NCBI GenBank assembly: GCA_002413455.1
Contig: DHXA01000268.1
Coordinates: 1-7,856 of the forward strand
Reading direction: 5' to 3'
Length of the DNA: 7,856 nucleotides
Origin: Rhodanobacter sp. UBA5168
Lineage (GTDB): Bacteria > Pseudomonadota > Gammaproteobacteria > Xanthomonadales > Rhodanobacteraceae
Every line of letters starts with the position of its first letter. Position 1 is the stretch's first letter. The notes under the pieces were generated by a model, which did no database searches, had not been told where the DNA came from, and saw only the letters and a list, made by a program, of their open reading frames with translations. Positions 1-6,010 of the stretch are shown piece after piece. The translations under genes were made by a program, and so were the position numbers.

Positions 1-822
1 TTCCTGCAGTACATCCTGCCGCATCGCTTCCTGTCGCGCATCGTCTACTGGGCCACCCGCTGGACCTTCGCGCCGTGGAAGAACTGGCTGATCGGTACCA
101 TCGTGCGCAATTACCGCGTGAACATGGCCGAGGCTGCGCAGCCCGATGCGCTGGCCTATCAGCATTTCAATGCGTTCTTCACGCGCAAGCTGCGTGCCGA
201 TGCACGCCATGCCGATGCCGATCCGGGCACCCTGCTCTCACCTGCCGACGGGCGTGTCAGCCAGTCCGGTGCCATCGTCGACGGCCGCATCTTCCAGGCC
301 AAGGGCCAGGATTACACCGCCGCCGAACTGCTCGGTGGCGACGAGGCGGCCGCCGCGCCGTACCGCGACGGCCACTTCGTCACCGTCTACCTGTCGCCGC
401 GCGACTACCACCGCGTACACATGCCATTGAAAGGCACGCTGAAGGAAACCGTGCACGTGCCCGGCCGCATCTTCAGCGTGGCGCCGTTCGCGGTGGCGGC
501 GATCCCGCGGCTGTTCGCGCGCAACGAGCGGCTGGTCTGCCACTTCGACGGCGAACACGGCCCGTTCGTGGTGGTGATGGTCGGCGCGATCCTGGTCTCG
601 TCGGTGGCCACCGTGTGGGACGGCCTGGTGATCCCGCCGTATGCCTCATCGGTCCGGCGCAAGTCGTTCGCCGGCCAGAACATCACGCTGGAACGCTTCG
701 CCGAGATGGCGCGCTTCAACATGGGCTCCACCGTGATCGTGCTGCTGCCGAAAGGCTCGACCCTGGATGCGCTTCAGCCGCAGCAGGCCGTGATGGTGGG
801 ACAGCGGCTCGGTCACGGCTGA
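1..822 (+). CDS. psd: Phosphatidylserine decarboxylase proenzyme, 5'-partial
   Basis: This enzyme decarboxylates phosphatidylserine to phosphatidylethanolamine at the inner membrane, the last step of PE synthesis. The frame is open from base 1, so the start lies outside the window. 273 residues are present and probably only 10-20 are missing. The pyruvoyl-dependent Psd family pattern is clear: the ADGRVS segment with the catalytic Asp (codon 247-249), then DYHRVHMP with the catalytic His (418-420), equivalent to E. coli Asp90 and His147. The self-cleavage site near the C-terminus reads MGST (721-732) where E. coli has LGST. Its Ser (727-729) would become the pyruvoyl group after autocleavage into beta and alpha chains. 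The alpha chain would be about 31 residues. The N-terminal Trp-rich hydrophobic stretch fits the family's membrane association. The next gene starts 149 nt downstream, so co-transcription is uncertain. Confidence 0.97.
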   Translation, partial: FLQYILPHRFLSRIVYWATRWTFAPWKNWLIGTIVRNYRVNMAEAAQPDALAYQHFNAFFTRKLRADARHADADPGTLLSPADGRVSQSGAIVDGRIFQAKGQDYTAAELLGGDEAAAAPYRDGHFVTVYLSPRDYHRVHMPLKGTLKETVHVPGRIFSVAPFAVAAIPRLFARNERLVCHFDGEHGPFVVVMVGAILVSSVATVWDGLVIPPYASSVRRKSFAGQNITLERFAEMARFNMGSTVIVLLPKGSTLDALQPQQAVMVGQRLGHG

Positions 823-864
823 AGGCCGCTGCACAACTCCACATCACTGGATAACTGACGTCGC

Positions 865-881
865 GCGTCATTTTGTGACGC
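865..881. repeat. Short inverted repeat downstream of psd
   Basis: A perfect 6-bp stem, GCGTCA (865-870) and TGACGC (876-881), encloses a 5-nt T-rich loop. It lies about 43 nt after the psd stop. No T-run follows on either strand, so it is not a textbook intrinsic terminator. It could be a weak transcript end, an RNA 3'-end stabiliser, or chance in GC-rich DNA. Confidence 0.35.
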
Positions 882-922
882 TCTAGGCGCAATTGCCGGG
901 ATCGCTTCGCTACGCTCGCCAC

Positions 923-950
923 TTCGCAGCACGTCCCACGTGCTGCCGAA
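923..950. repeat. Hairpin-forming inverted repeat upstream of the 972 gene
   Basis: GCAGCACGT (926-934) and its exact complement ACGTGCTGC (938-946) flank a CCC loop. After one bulged base at 947, TTC (923-925) pairs with GAA (948-950), giving a 12-bp stem. It ends 10 nt before the GAGGG ribosome binding site of the next gene. It could act in the 5' leader of that gene or be an operator-like or dispersed intergenic repeat. No T-tract follows, so termination is unlikely. No copy was noticed elsewhere in the window. Confidence 0.5.
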
Positions 951-960
951 CTCCAGCGTC

Positions 961-965
961 GAGGG
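961..965 (+). promoter_or_regulatory. Ribosome binding site for the 972 gene
   Basis: GAGGG sits 6 nt before the ATG at 972, a good Shine-Dalgarno match and spacing. It favours this start over an overlapping frame that opens at 893 and does not resemble a real protein. Confidence 0.7.
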
Positions 966-971
966 ATCCCC

Positions 972-1409
972 ATGCAAATACTCACTCCATTTTTCGTGAT
1001 GATGCGAGCGCGCCAGCTCGGCCGCCAATTCCGCGATATCGAGCGCAGCATACGGGCCTTGCCCAAGCGCAACCGGGAACGGCTGAGCACCCTGACCCTG
1101 CGCGAAATCGGCCAGGCTTCGCGCAGCGACTTTCCGCATCTGTACGGCACCGCACCCGAAGCACGCTACCTGCCCTGGGGCCAGGGCACCGACGCCGGTT
1201 ACGAACGCGCCTGTTCGAACAACCCCGAGGTGGTTTTGCGCGGCATCGCGCTGTGGCTTGCGGTGGCCTACCACGAGACCAAGAATTCGCCGCACACCAG
1301 CTTGCAGCCGCAACACCGGCAGTTGATGCAATTGCTGCGCGAGCTGAAGGAAGTCCACAGCAACGGCAGCACCGTCGAAAGCTGGATGAATGACACCGCC
1401 GCTGCCTGA
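972..1409 (+). CDS. Conserved-looking protein of unknown function, 145 aa
   Basis: I do not recognise a characterised family. The product is 145 residues with a strongly basic N-terminal half, including an Arg-rich helix-like stretch at about residues 13-40 (RARQLGRQFRDIERSIRALP) and many Arg/Lys. A middle segment holds HLYGTAPEARYLPWG (about residues 56-70), then an amphipathic helical region RGIALWLAVAYHETKNS (about 90-106). There is no signal peptide; the hydrophobic N-terminal MQILTPFFVMM is too short for a clear membrane anchor. The reading is supported by the GAGGG ribosome binding site, a single uninterrupted frame, and coding-like residue composition next to opposing frames of Arg/Ala/Gly-rich nonsense. 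It looks like the kind of small protein restricted to the Lysobacterales, but that is inferred from memory. It is probably monocistronic or the start of a short unit; the regulator downstream is broken. Confidence 0.82.
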   Translation: MQILTPFFVMMRARQLGRQFRDIERSIRALPKRNRERLSTLTLREIGQASRSDFPHLYGTAPEARYLPWGQGTDAGYERACSNNPEVVLRGIALWLAVAYHETKNSPHTSLQPQHRQLMQLLRELKEVHSNGSTVESWMNDTAAA

Positions 1410-1509
1410 AACCCGCTATTGCCGTCCATCCGGTCTGCCACGGTTGCGAAGGATGCAGCTCATCGTCCGCCTCGCCAGGGATGAAGCATATCTGCCCAGT
1501 TTGGGGCCT

Positions 1510-2234
1510 GTGACGTCCATCGCCCTGTCCCCGATTCCCGTGCCCTGCCGTGCGCTGTCGATTGCGCTGCTCGAAGACGACGCCGAGCTGCGCGAACAGA
1601 TCCTGCTGCCCGGATTGCGCCACCTGGGTTTCGAAGTGACGGGTCTGGCCAGGCCGAGCTGTATCTGCAACTGCCGCAGACGAGCTTCGACATTCTGGTC
1701 CTCGATGTCGGCCTGCCCGACCAGGACGGGTTTACCGTGACGCGCTACCTGCGCAGCTCGTCATCGATCGGCATCGTCATGCTGACCGGCCGTGGCGGTA
1801 CGGCCGATCGTGTCCATGGACTGTCGATGGGCGCCGATGCCTATCTGGCCAAACCGGTGAATCTGGATGTGCTGGCAGCCACCCTGCACAGCCTCGGCCG
1901 TCGGCTCGGCAGTTTCGCCGCGGTGGCGGCCCATGACCAGGCGCGGCCCGGCTGGCGATTGCACTCCAACGGATGGAGCCTCGTGGCACCCGGTGGTGGC
2001 ACGGTGACGCTGACCCTGGCGGAACGTTGCGTCATCGGCCTGCTGATGTCGAAGGCCGGCGAAGCCGTGTCACGCGAAACGCTGATCGCCGCCCTCACGC
2101 CCGACATCTACGACTTCGATCCGCATCGCCTCGAAACGCTTATCCACCGGCTGCGGCGCAAAGTCAGCAGCGGCACGCGGGAGGCATTGCCGTTGCGCGC
2201 ACTGCACGGGGTGGGTTACGTCATGGTGAGCTGA
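1510..2234 (+). pseudogene. OmpR/PhoB-type response regulator, broken by a 1-nt frameshift
   Basis: The gene encodes a two-component DNA-binding regulator in two frames. The first carries the acidic pocket ALLEDD (Glu/Asp codons 1573-1581) and runs to about GFEVTGLA (up to 1650). The receiver domain then continues in the -1 frame from about AELYLQL (1653 on). That part contains the phospho-acceptor Asp in LVLDVGLPDQDG (codon 1704-1706), the conserved Thr in VMLTGRG (1785-1787) and the Lys in LAKPV (1851-1853). A C-terminal winged helix with LIHRLRRKV and a terminal HGVGYVMVS completes it. Restoring one base near 1648-1655 gives about 241 residues, normal for the family. Without it, translation leaves the receiver at about residue 47 and stops at 1738-1740. 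The start is uncertain: GTG 1510 (GGGG at 1503-1506) or GTG 1540; an ATG at 1390 would overlap the previous gene. The stop lies 4 nt from the end of the convergent kinase remnant. It may be a real mutation or a sequencing error. Confidence 0.85.
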
Positions 2235-2238
2235 AACC

Positions 2239-2541
2239 TCAGGCCGCGCGTCCGGTCATGGCGTCGCTGGCGATCGCCAGCGGAAGCCGGATGCGAAACG
2301 TGGAGCCACGCTCCGGCGCGCTCTCCACCGCAATGCTTCCGCCAGCCTGACCGATCAGCTCGTGCACGATGGCCAGGCCGAGCCCGGTGCCGCTCTCGGC
2401 CGATTTGGTGGTGTAGAACGGCTCGAAGATGCGCCGGCGCACCTGGGTCGTCATGCCGTAACCGTCGTCGCTCAGGGCTATCTCCACGCCACCATCCGGC
2501 AGCAGCGCCGCCCGCATGTCGAAGCAGCCTCCTGCCGGCAT
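2239..2541 (-). pseudogene. Histidine kinase remnant (C-terminal HATPase_c part only)
   Basis: About 100 codons remain of a sensor histidine kinase. In reading order there is MPAGG with a following strand (the segment after the N-box), the G1 box SDDGYGM (about 2472-2452), the F-box IFEPFYTTK, the G2 box GTGLGLAIVHEL (about 2391-2356), and a final strand GSTFRIRLP before the stop at 2239-2241. These boxes bind ATP. The N-box, the His-bearing dimerisation helix and any sensor or membrane region are missing. Upstream of about 2541 the frame becomes His/Arg/Val-rich nonsense antisense to a PPC domain, so no proper start or promoter exists. The MPAGG Met is a conserved internal position, not an initiator. 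The boxes resemble NtrB/PAS-type kinases. The kinase faces the broken response regulator tail to tail; whether they were partners is inference. Confidence 0.85.
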
Positions 2542-2548
2542 CGGTTCT
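2536..2548. other. Rearrangement junction joining two truncated genes
   Basis: Kinase homology on the minus strand stops, and PPC-domain homology on the plus strand begins, within this interval. The two genes would have been divergent, so a single deletion from inside the kinase to inside the exoprotein gene removes both 5' parts and the shared promoter region. No insertion sequence or target duplication is visible. TGCCGGC occurs at 2533-2539 and again at 2558-2564, but I cannot show that it was used. An assembly misjoin is the main alternative. Confidence 0.7.
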
Positions 2549-2793
2549 CGCTGGAGGTGCCGGCCGGGGCGCACAACCTGAGTCTGCGCAGTTTCGGCGG
2601 CATGGGCGACGTGTCGCTGTATGTCAGCCGCGGCCAGGCGCCGACGGTGGACAGCCACGACTACCAATCCGTCCGCATCGGCAACAACGAGTCGGTGGTG
2701 ATCGGCACGCCGCAGCCGGGCACCTACTACGTCCTCGTCCATGCCGTCACCACGTTCAGGAATCTGGGCGTGCTGGGCAACTATTCACCCTAA
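2542..2793 (+). pseudogene. C-terminal PPC domain remnant of a secreted protein (probably an exopeptidase)
   Basis: From about 2542 the plus frame reads RFSLEVPAGAHNLSLRSFGG, followed by GDVSLYVSRGQAPT, GNNESVVIG and PQPGTYYVLVHA, ending in NYSP and a TAA at 2791-2793. This is the usual pattern of the bacterial pre-peptidase C-terminal (PPC) beta-sandwich domain, found at the end of secreted S8, M4 and similar proteases and removed after export. 83 residues survive, close to a whole PPC domain, but no catalytic domain or signal peptide precedes it. Upstream the frame is antisense to the kinase remnant. The frame is open further left (to 2362), but that stretch is not protein-like, so an expressed fusion is unlikely. 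The natural terminator just downstream shows this is the true 3' end of the lost gene. Confidence 0.82.
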
Positions 2794-2823
2794 ACCGTCA
2801 CGCGCCAGACACCTGTGACACTC

Positions 2824-2854
2824 GATCCCGGCTTCGGCCGGGATCCTTTGTCTT
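2824..2854 (+). terminator. Rho-independent terminator after the PPC remnant
   Basis: A perfect 9-bp stem, GATCCCGGC (2824-2832) and GCCGGGATC (2837-2845), closes a C(UUCG)G tetraloop and is followed by the T-rich CTTTGTCTT. It starts 30 nt after the PPC stop. On the minus strand it lies just past the mltD stop without a T-run, so its main direction is plus, though the stem could also protect the mltD transcript end. Confidence 0.85.
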
Positions 2855-2877
2855 GACGCGTCAGCCGTCAACGCGAG

Positions 2878-4356
2878 TCAGCGACAGACCGGCAGCTTCA
2901 ACGTCTTGCCGACAGACAGACGATGGTGCTTGAGCCCGTTCATCTCGGCCACTTCCTGCACGCTCGAGCAATGCAGCTTGCGCACGATGCTGATCAGGGT
3001 GTCGCCACGGCGAACCTTGTAGTGGCTGGTTTCGGGGGCTGCCGGCGCGCTGGCCACAGGCGCCGGCACCACCGGCACCACGGCACGATGCAGGTCGCCG
3101 GCGAGGATCGGCCACGGACCATCGACACAGCGCGACGCATAGGCCTGCTCCAGCGGCTTGGGCAGTTGCAACGTGGTGCCCATCGGCTGGATCACCTGGG
3201 GATCAAGCCTGGGGTTGAGATTGCGCAAGGTGCGGAACCAACCCTCGTTCATGCCATCGGCCGAGCCCAGGCACACAGTCAACTCGGACAACGACGCCGG
3301 GCGCTTCAGGGTGACCTTGCCGGGCACGCCGTCAATCCTGGGAAACCGCAGGTTGTAACTCTCCGGATGCAGGAACAACCACGCCGCAGCGAGTACGGAC
3401 GGCACGTAGTCGCGGGTTTCCGGCGACAGCTGGTTGTAAATGCGCGGATCGTAGAAGCTCACCGAGGTGTCGTCGCCGACCGTGCGGCGCATGCGGCCTT
3501 CGCCACCGTTGTAAGCGCCAATGGTGAGCTCGAGGTTGTTGTTGAAGATCCGCAACTGCTCGTTGATGTATTCGGCATTCGCCCGCGCCGATGCGGCCGG
3601 GTCGAAGCGCATGTCGAAGCCATCGTCGCTGGTCAGGCCAAAACGCATGCCGGTGGCATACATGAACTGCAACGGCCCGGCTGCGCCCGAACGCGAAACG
3701 GCATGCACCTTGCCGCCGGATTCCTTCGCCATGATGCCGAACAGCAGCGCCTCGGGCAGGTCCGCTTTTTCATACTGCGGCCACATCTCGTAGCGCATGT
3801 ACTGGTAGTTGATATAGGCATCCATCAGCTGCGGACGCCACTGGGTCAGCCACATTTCCAGCGCTGCCTTGACCGGGCCGTTCATCGCAATCAGCTCGGA
3901 CAGTCTCTGCCCGTGCAGCAGGGTGACGCTGCGCTGCGCCTGCGGCAGGGCGGCGGCGCCGGCCTTGCCGGTCGCCAATGACCGCTGCGCCGGATCGACA
4001 TCGCTGTTGAGATCCTGATCGCCACTGAAATCACCGTCCTTCAATCGCAGCAGCCGGTCGAATACCGAGAAGAATCGCTGGGTATCGCAACCGGCGGTGT
4101 TGCCACACTGCGCCGCGGCAGCCTTCAGCTGGTCAAGCGACCGGGTCAGCGTCAATTGCGAAGCGTCCAGGTTGCCTTCGCGCGATTGTTGCAGGGCGGT
4201 CTCGTAGCCCTTGCTGGCCTGATCGAGCTGACTGTAAAGCGCGTTGACCGGAGCCGATGGCTTGCTGTTGCCTGCGCTGGCGCAGGCCCCGAGCAGGCCG
4301 AGCGCCACGGCAAAGGGCAGCACACGCGTGGAACGAACCAAGAAACCCAACGACAT
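2878..4356 (-). CDS. mltD: Membrane-bound lytic murein transglycosylase D
   Basis: The product cleaves the MurNAc-GlcNAc bond of peptidoglycan, forming 1,6-anhydro ends, and acts from the inner face of the outer membrane. Numbered from the ATG at 4356 (492 aa), a lipoprotein signal ends in LLGAC with lipidated Cys25; Ala at +2 predicts outer-membrane sorting. A long helical linker follows. The SLT domain spans about residues 196-330, with catalytic Glu212 in MAKESGG, then GAAGPLQFM and IGAYNGGEGRM. A degenerate LysM-like segment lies at about 356-400 (SELTVCLG to TTLQLPK). After a Pro/Ala linker, one clear LysM (about 445-490, YKVRRGDTLISI to GKTLKLPV) would bind peptidoglycan. A GTG at 4368 could add four residues, but GGTGA, 8 nt before the ATG, looks like the Shine-Dalgarno, so I prefer the ATG. 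The length and domain order fit MltD. It is transcribed alone, divergent from yjgR. Confidence 0.95.
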   Translation of the reverse strand: MSLGFLVRSTRVLPFAVALGLLGACASAGNSKPSAPVNALYSQLDQASKGYETALQQSREGNLDASQLTLTRSLDQLKAAAAQCGNTAGCDTQRFFSVFDRLLRLKDGDFSGDQDLNSDVDPAQRSLATGKAGAAALPQAQRSVTLLHGQRLSELIAMNGPVKAALEMWLTQWRPQLMDAYINYQYMRYEMWPQYEKADLPEALLFGIMAKESGGKVHAVSRSGAAGPLQFMYATGMRFGLTSDDGFDMRFDPAASARANAEYINEQLRIFNNNLELTIGAYNGGEGRMRRTVGDDTSVSFYDPRIYNQLSPETRDYVPSVLAAAWLFLHPESYNLRFPRIDGVPGKVTLKRPASLSELTVCLGSADGMNEGWFRTLRNLNPRLDPQVIQPMGTTLQLPKPLEQAYASRCVDGPWPILAGDLHRAVVPVVPAPVASAPAAPETSHYKVRRGDTLISIVRKLHCSSVQEVAEMNGLKHHRLSVGKTLKLPVCR

Positions 4357-4383
4357 CGGAAACTTCACCCGCGGAAAACGCCC

Positions 4384-4412
4384 ACCATAGCGGGCGCAGC
4401 GTTTCGACTCAA
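4384..4412 (-). promoter_or_regulatory. Candidate sigma-70 promoter for mltD
   Basis: Read on the minus strand, TTGAGT (4412-4407) and TATGGT (4389-4384) are separated by 17 nt. Each matches the consensus at 4 of 6 positions. The -10 box lies about 28 nt before the ATG at 4356. Confidence 0.5.
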
Positions 4413-4418
4413 CGAAAC
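4401..4418. repeat. Inverted repeat around the mltD -35 box
   Basis: GTTTCG (4401-4406) and CGAAAC (4413-4418) are exact complements flanking ACTCAA, which is the reverse complement of the proposed -35 TTGAGT. This placement could suit a repressor or activator site, but the arms are only 6 bp. Confidence 0.3.
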
Positions 4419-4428
4419 CAGGCCGCCA

Positions 4429-4456
4429 TCGACCACATCACCCGGTTGGCTACAAT
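4429..4456 (+). promoter_or_regulatory. Candidate sigma-70 promoter for the yjgR-greB cluster
   Basis: TACAAT (4451-4456) is a strong -10 match. It is preceded at 16 nt by TCGACC (4429-4434), a 4-of-6 match to the -35 consensus. The predicted transcript would start near 4463, leaving a leader of about 20 nt before the ATG at 4484. Confidence 0.55.
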
Positions 4457-4483
4457 CGCCCGACCACCAACGGACTGACTGCC

Positions 4484-5998
4484 ATGACTGACATCCTGAT
4501 CGGCCGCAACGACACTGCCAGCGTCAATCTCGACACGCATTACGGCAATCGCCACGGCATGATCGCCGGCGCCACCGGCACTGGCAAATCCGTCTCGCTG
4601 ATGGTGCTGGCCGAAGGTTTTTCGAAGCTCGGTGTGCCCTGCTTCCTGGCCGACGCCAAGGGCGACCTGGCCGGGCTGGCGATGGCCGCCGGCGAGCCGG
4701 GCGACAAGCTCAAGGCGCGGCTGGCCCAACTCAAGCTGACCGACTGGAAAGCGCAGGCCAACCCGGTGGTGTTCTGGGACATCTACGGCAAGTTCGGTCA
4801 CCCCGTGCGCGCTACGGTCAGCGAGATGGGCCCCACCCTGCTCGGCCGCGTGCTGGAGCTCAACGACACCCAGGAAGGCGTGCTCGAGGTGATTTTCAAG
4901 GCCGCCGACGACCAGGGCTGGCTGCTGCTCGACCTGGCCGACCTGCGCGCATTGCTCACCTATGCGGCCGACAACGCCAAGGACCTCTCGGCTCACTACG
5001 GCCTGATCAGCACCACCAGCATCGCGGCAATCCAGCGCGCGATCCTGAAACTCGAAGGCGACGGCGCCGACCAGTTCTTCGGCGAGCCGGCATTGGAACT
5101 GGCCGACCTGATGCGCCAGGACATGAGCGGGCGCGGCATCATCAACGTGCTGGCCGCCGACCAGCTGATCCTGAAGCCGCGGCTGTATTCCACCTTCCTG
5201 CTATGGCTGCTGTCGGAACTGTTCGAGCAATTGCCCGAAGTGGGCGACCTCGACCAGCCGAAGATGGTGTTCTTCTTCGACGAGGCACATCTGCTGTTCG
5301 ACGACGCCTCGCCGGCGCTGCAGCAGCGGGTCGAGCAGGTGGTGCGGCTGATCCGCTCCAAGGGCGTCGGCGTGTACTTTTGCTCGCAGAACCCGGACGA
5401 CGTACCCGGCGTGATTCTCGGCCAGCTCGGCAATCGCATCCAGCACGCGCTGCGCGCCTTCACCCCGCGCGACCAGAAGGCGGTGAAGGCCGCGGCGGAA
5501 ACCTTCGTCGCCAACCCGAAACTCGACGTCACCGAAGCGATCACCAGGCTCGCCGTCGGCGAGGCACTCGCATCGACACTCGCCAACGGCGGTGTACCGA
5601 CACCGGTCGAACAAGTGCTGGTGACCACGCCGTGCTGCCGGATCGGCGCGATTACCGAGGCCGAACGCGCCACCATCCGCCAGCGCTCGCCGGTCGGCAC
5701 GAAATACGACACCGCGGTCAATCGCGACTCGGCCGCCGAGATGCTGGCCAAACGCGCCAGCGACAAAGCCGCCGATGCCGGCACTGCGAGCGCCGGCGCG
5801 TCCGGCAAGGCGGCCGACGGCGAACCCGCTGCCGGCTCCGCATGGGGTGGCGCGGTGCATGATGCGCTGTTCGGCACCAAGCGCCGCCAGGGCATGATCG
5901 AAACCATGGGCAAGCAGATGGTGCGCACCGCTGGAAGCCAGCTCGGCCGGCAGATCCTGCGTGGCGTGCTGGGCGGCATCTTCGGCGGCAAGCGCTGA
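4484..5998 (+). CDS. yjgR: YjgR-type ATPase (DUF853, HerA/FtsK-like)
   Basis: This 504-aa cytoplasmic P-loop ATPase belongs to the HerA/FtsK-like superfamily branch typified by E. coli YjgR. The cellular role of the family is not established. The Walker A motif is GATGTGKS (residues 29-36). It is followed by FLADAKGDLAG (54-64) and the family segment NPVVFWDIYGKFGHPVRATVSEMGP (about 93-117). Walker B is MVFFFDEAHLLF (261-272) with Asp266/Glu267. Then come the IRSKGVGVYFCSQNPDDVP segment (290-308) and LGNRIQHALRAFTPRDQKAVK (315-335). Residues about 423-452 are an Ala/Gly-rich linker, and the tail ends in GIFGGKR. Length and motif order closely match E. coli YjgR as I remember it. A weak GGA lies 9 nt before the ATG. 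It is the first gene of a likely three-gene unit, with 12 nt to the next. Confidence 0.93.
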   Translation: MTDILIGRNDTASVNLDTHYGNRHGMIAGATGTGKSVSLMVLAEGFSKLGVPCFLADAKGDLAGLAMAAGEPGDKLKARLAQLKLTDWKAQANPVVFWDIYGKFGHPVRATVSEMGPTLLGRVLELNDTQEGVLEVIFKAADDQGWLLLDLADLRALLTYAADNAKDLSAHYGLISTTSIAAIQRAILKLEGDGADQFFGEPALELADLMRQDMSGRGIINVLAADQLILKPRLYSTFLLWLLSELFEQLPEVGDLDQPKMVFFFDEAHLLFDDASPALQQRVEQVVRLIRSKGVGVYFCSQNPDDVPGVILGQLGNRIQHALRAFTPRDQKAVKAAAETFVANPKLDVTEAITRLAVGEALASTLANGGVPTPVEQVLVTTPCCRIGAITEAERATIRQRSPVGTKYDTAVNRDSAAEMLAKRASDKAADAGTASAGASGKAADGEPAAGSAWGGAVHDALFGTKRRQGMIETMGKQMVRTAGSQLGRQILRGVLGGIFGGKR

Positions 5999-6010
5999 GC
6001 GCGCGACGAC

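Noticed and set aside
865..881. Intrinsic terminator for psd
   Set aside because: The stem is only 6 bp and no T-run follows on either strand; kept only as an inverted repeat.
813..1623. Minus-strand frames across the 972 gene and regulator
   Set aside because: Cys/Arg-rich composition, no ribosome binding site, and overlap with better-supported plus-strand coding.
1640..1660. Programmed -1 ribosomal frameshift in the response regulator
   Set aside because: No X-XXY-YYZ slippery heptamer lies at the switch point and no downstream pseudoknot is obvious; response regulators are not known to use frameshifting.
2362..2793. An expressed 143-aa fusion protein on the plus strand
   Set aside because: Its first part is antisense to the conserved kinase boxes and is not protein-like. 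There is no ribosome binding site or signal peptide.
2853..2871. mltD terminator formed by TTGACG and CGTCAA just after its stop
   Set aside because: Six-bp arms with no T-tract on the minus strand; too weak to call.
2923..3981. A 352-aa plus-strand frame opposite mltD
   Set aside because: It is antisense to the SLT and LysM domains and rich in His, Arg and Gly, typical of a shadow frame.
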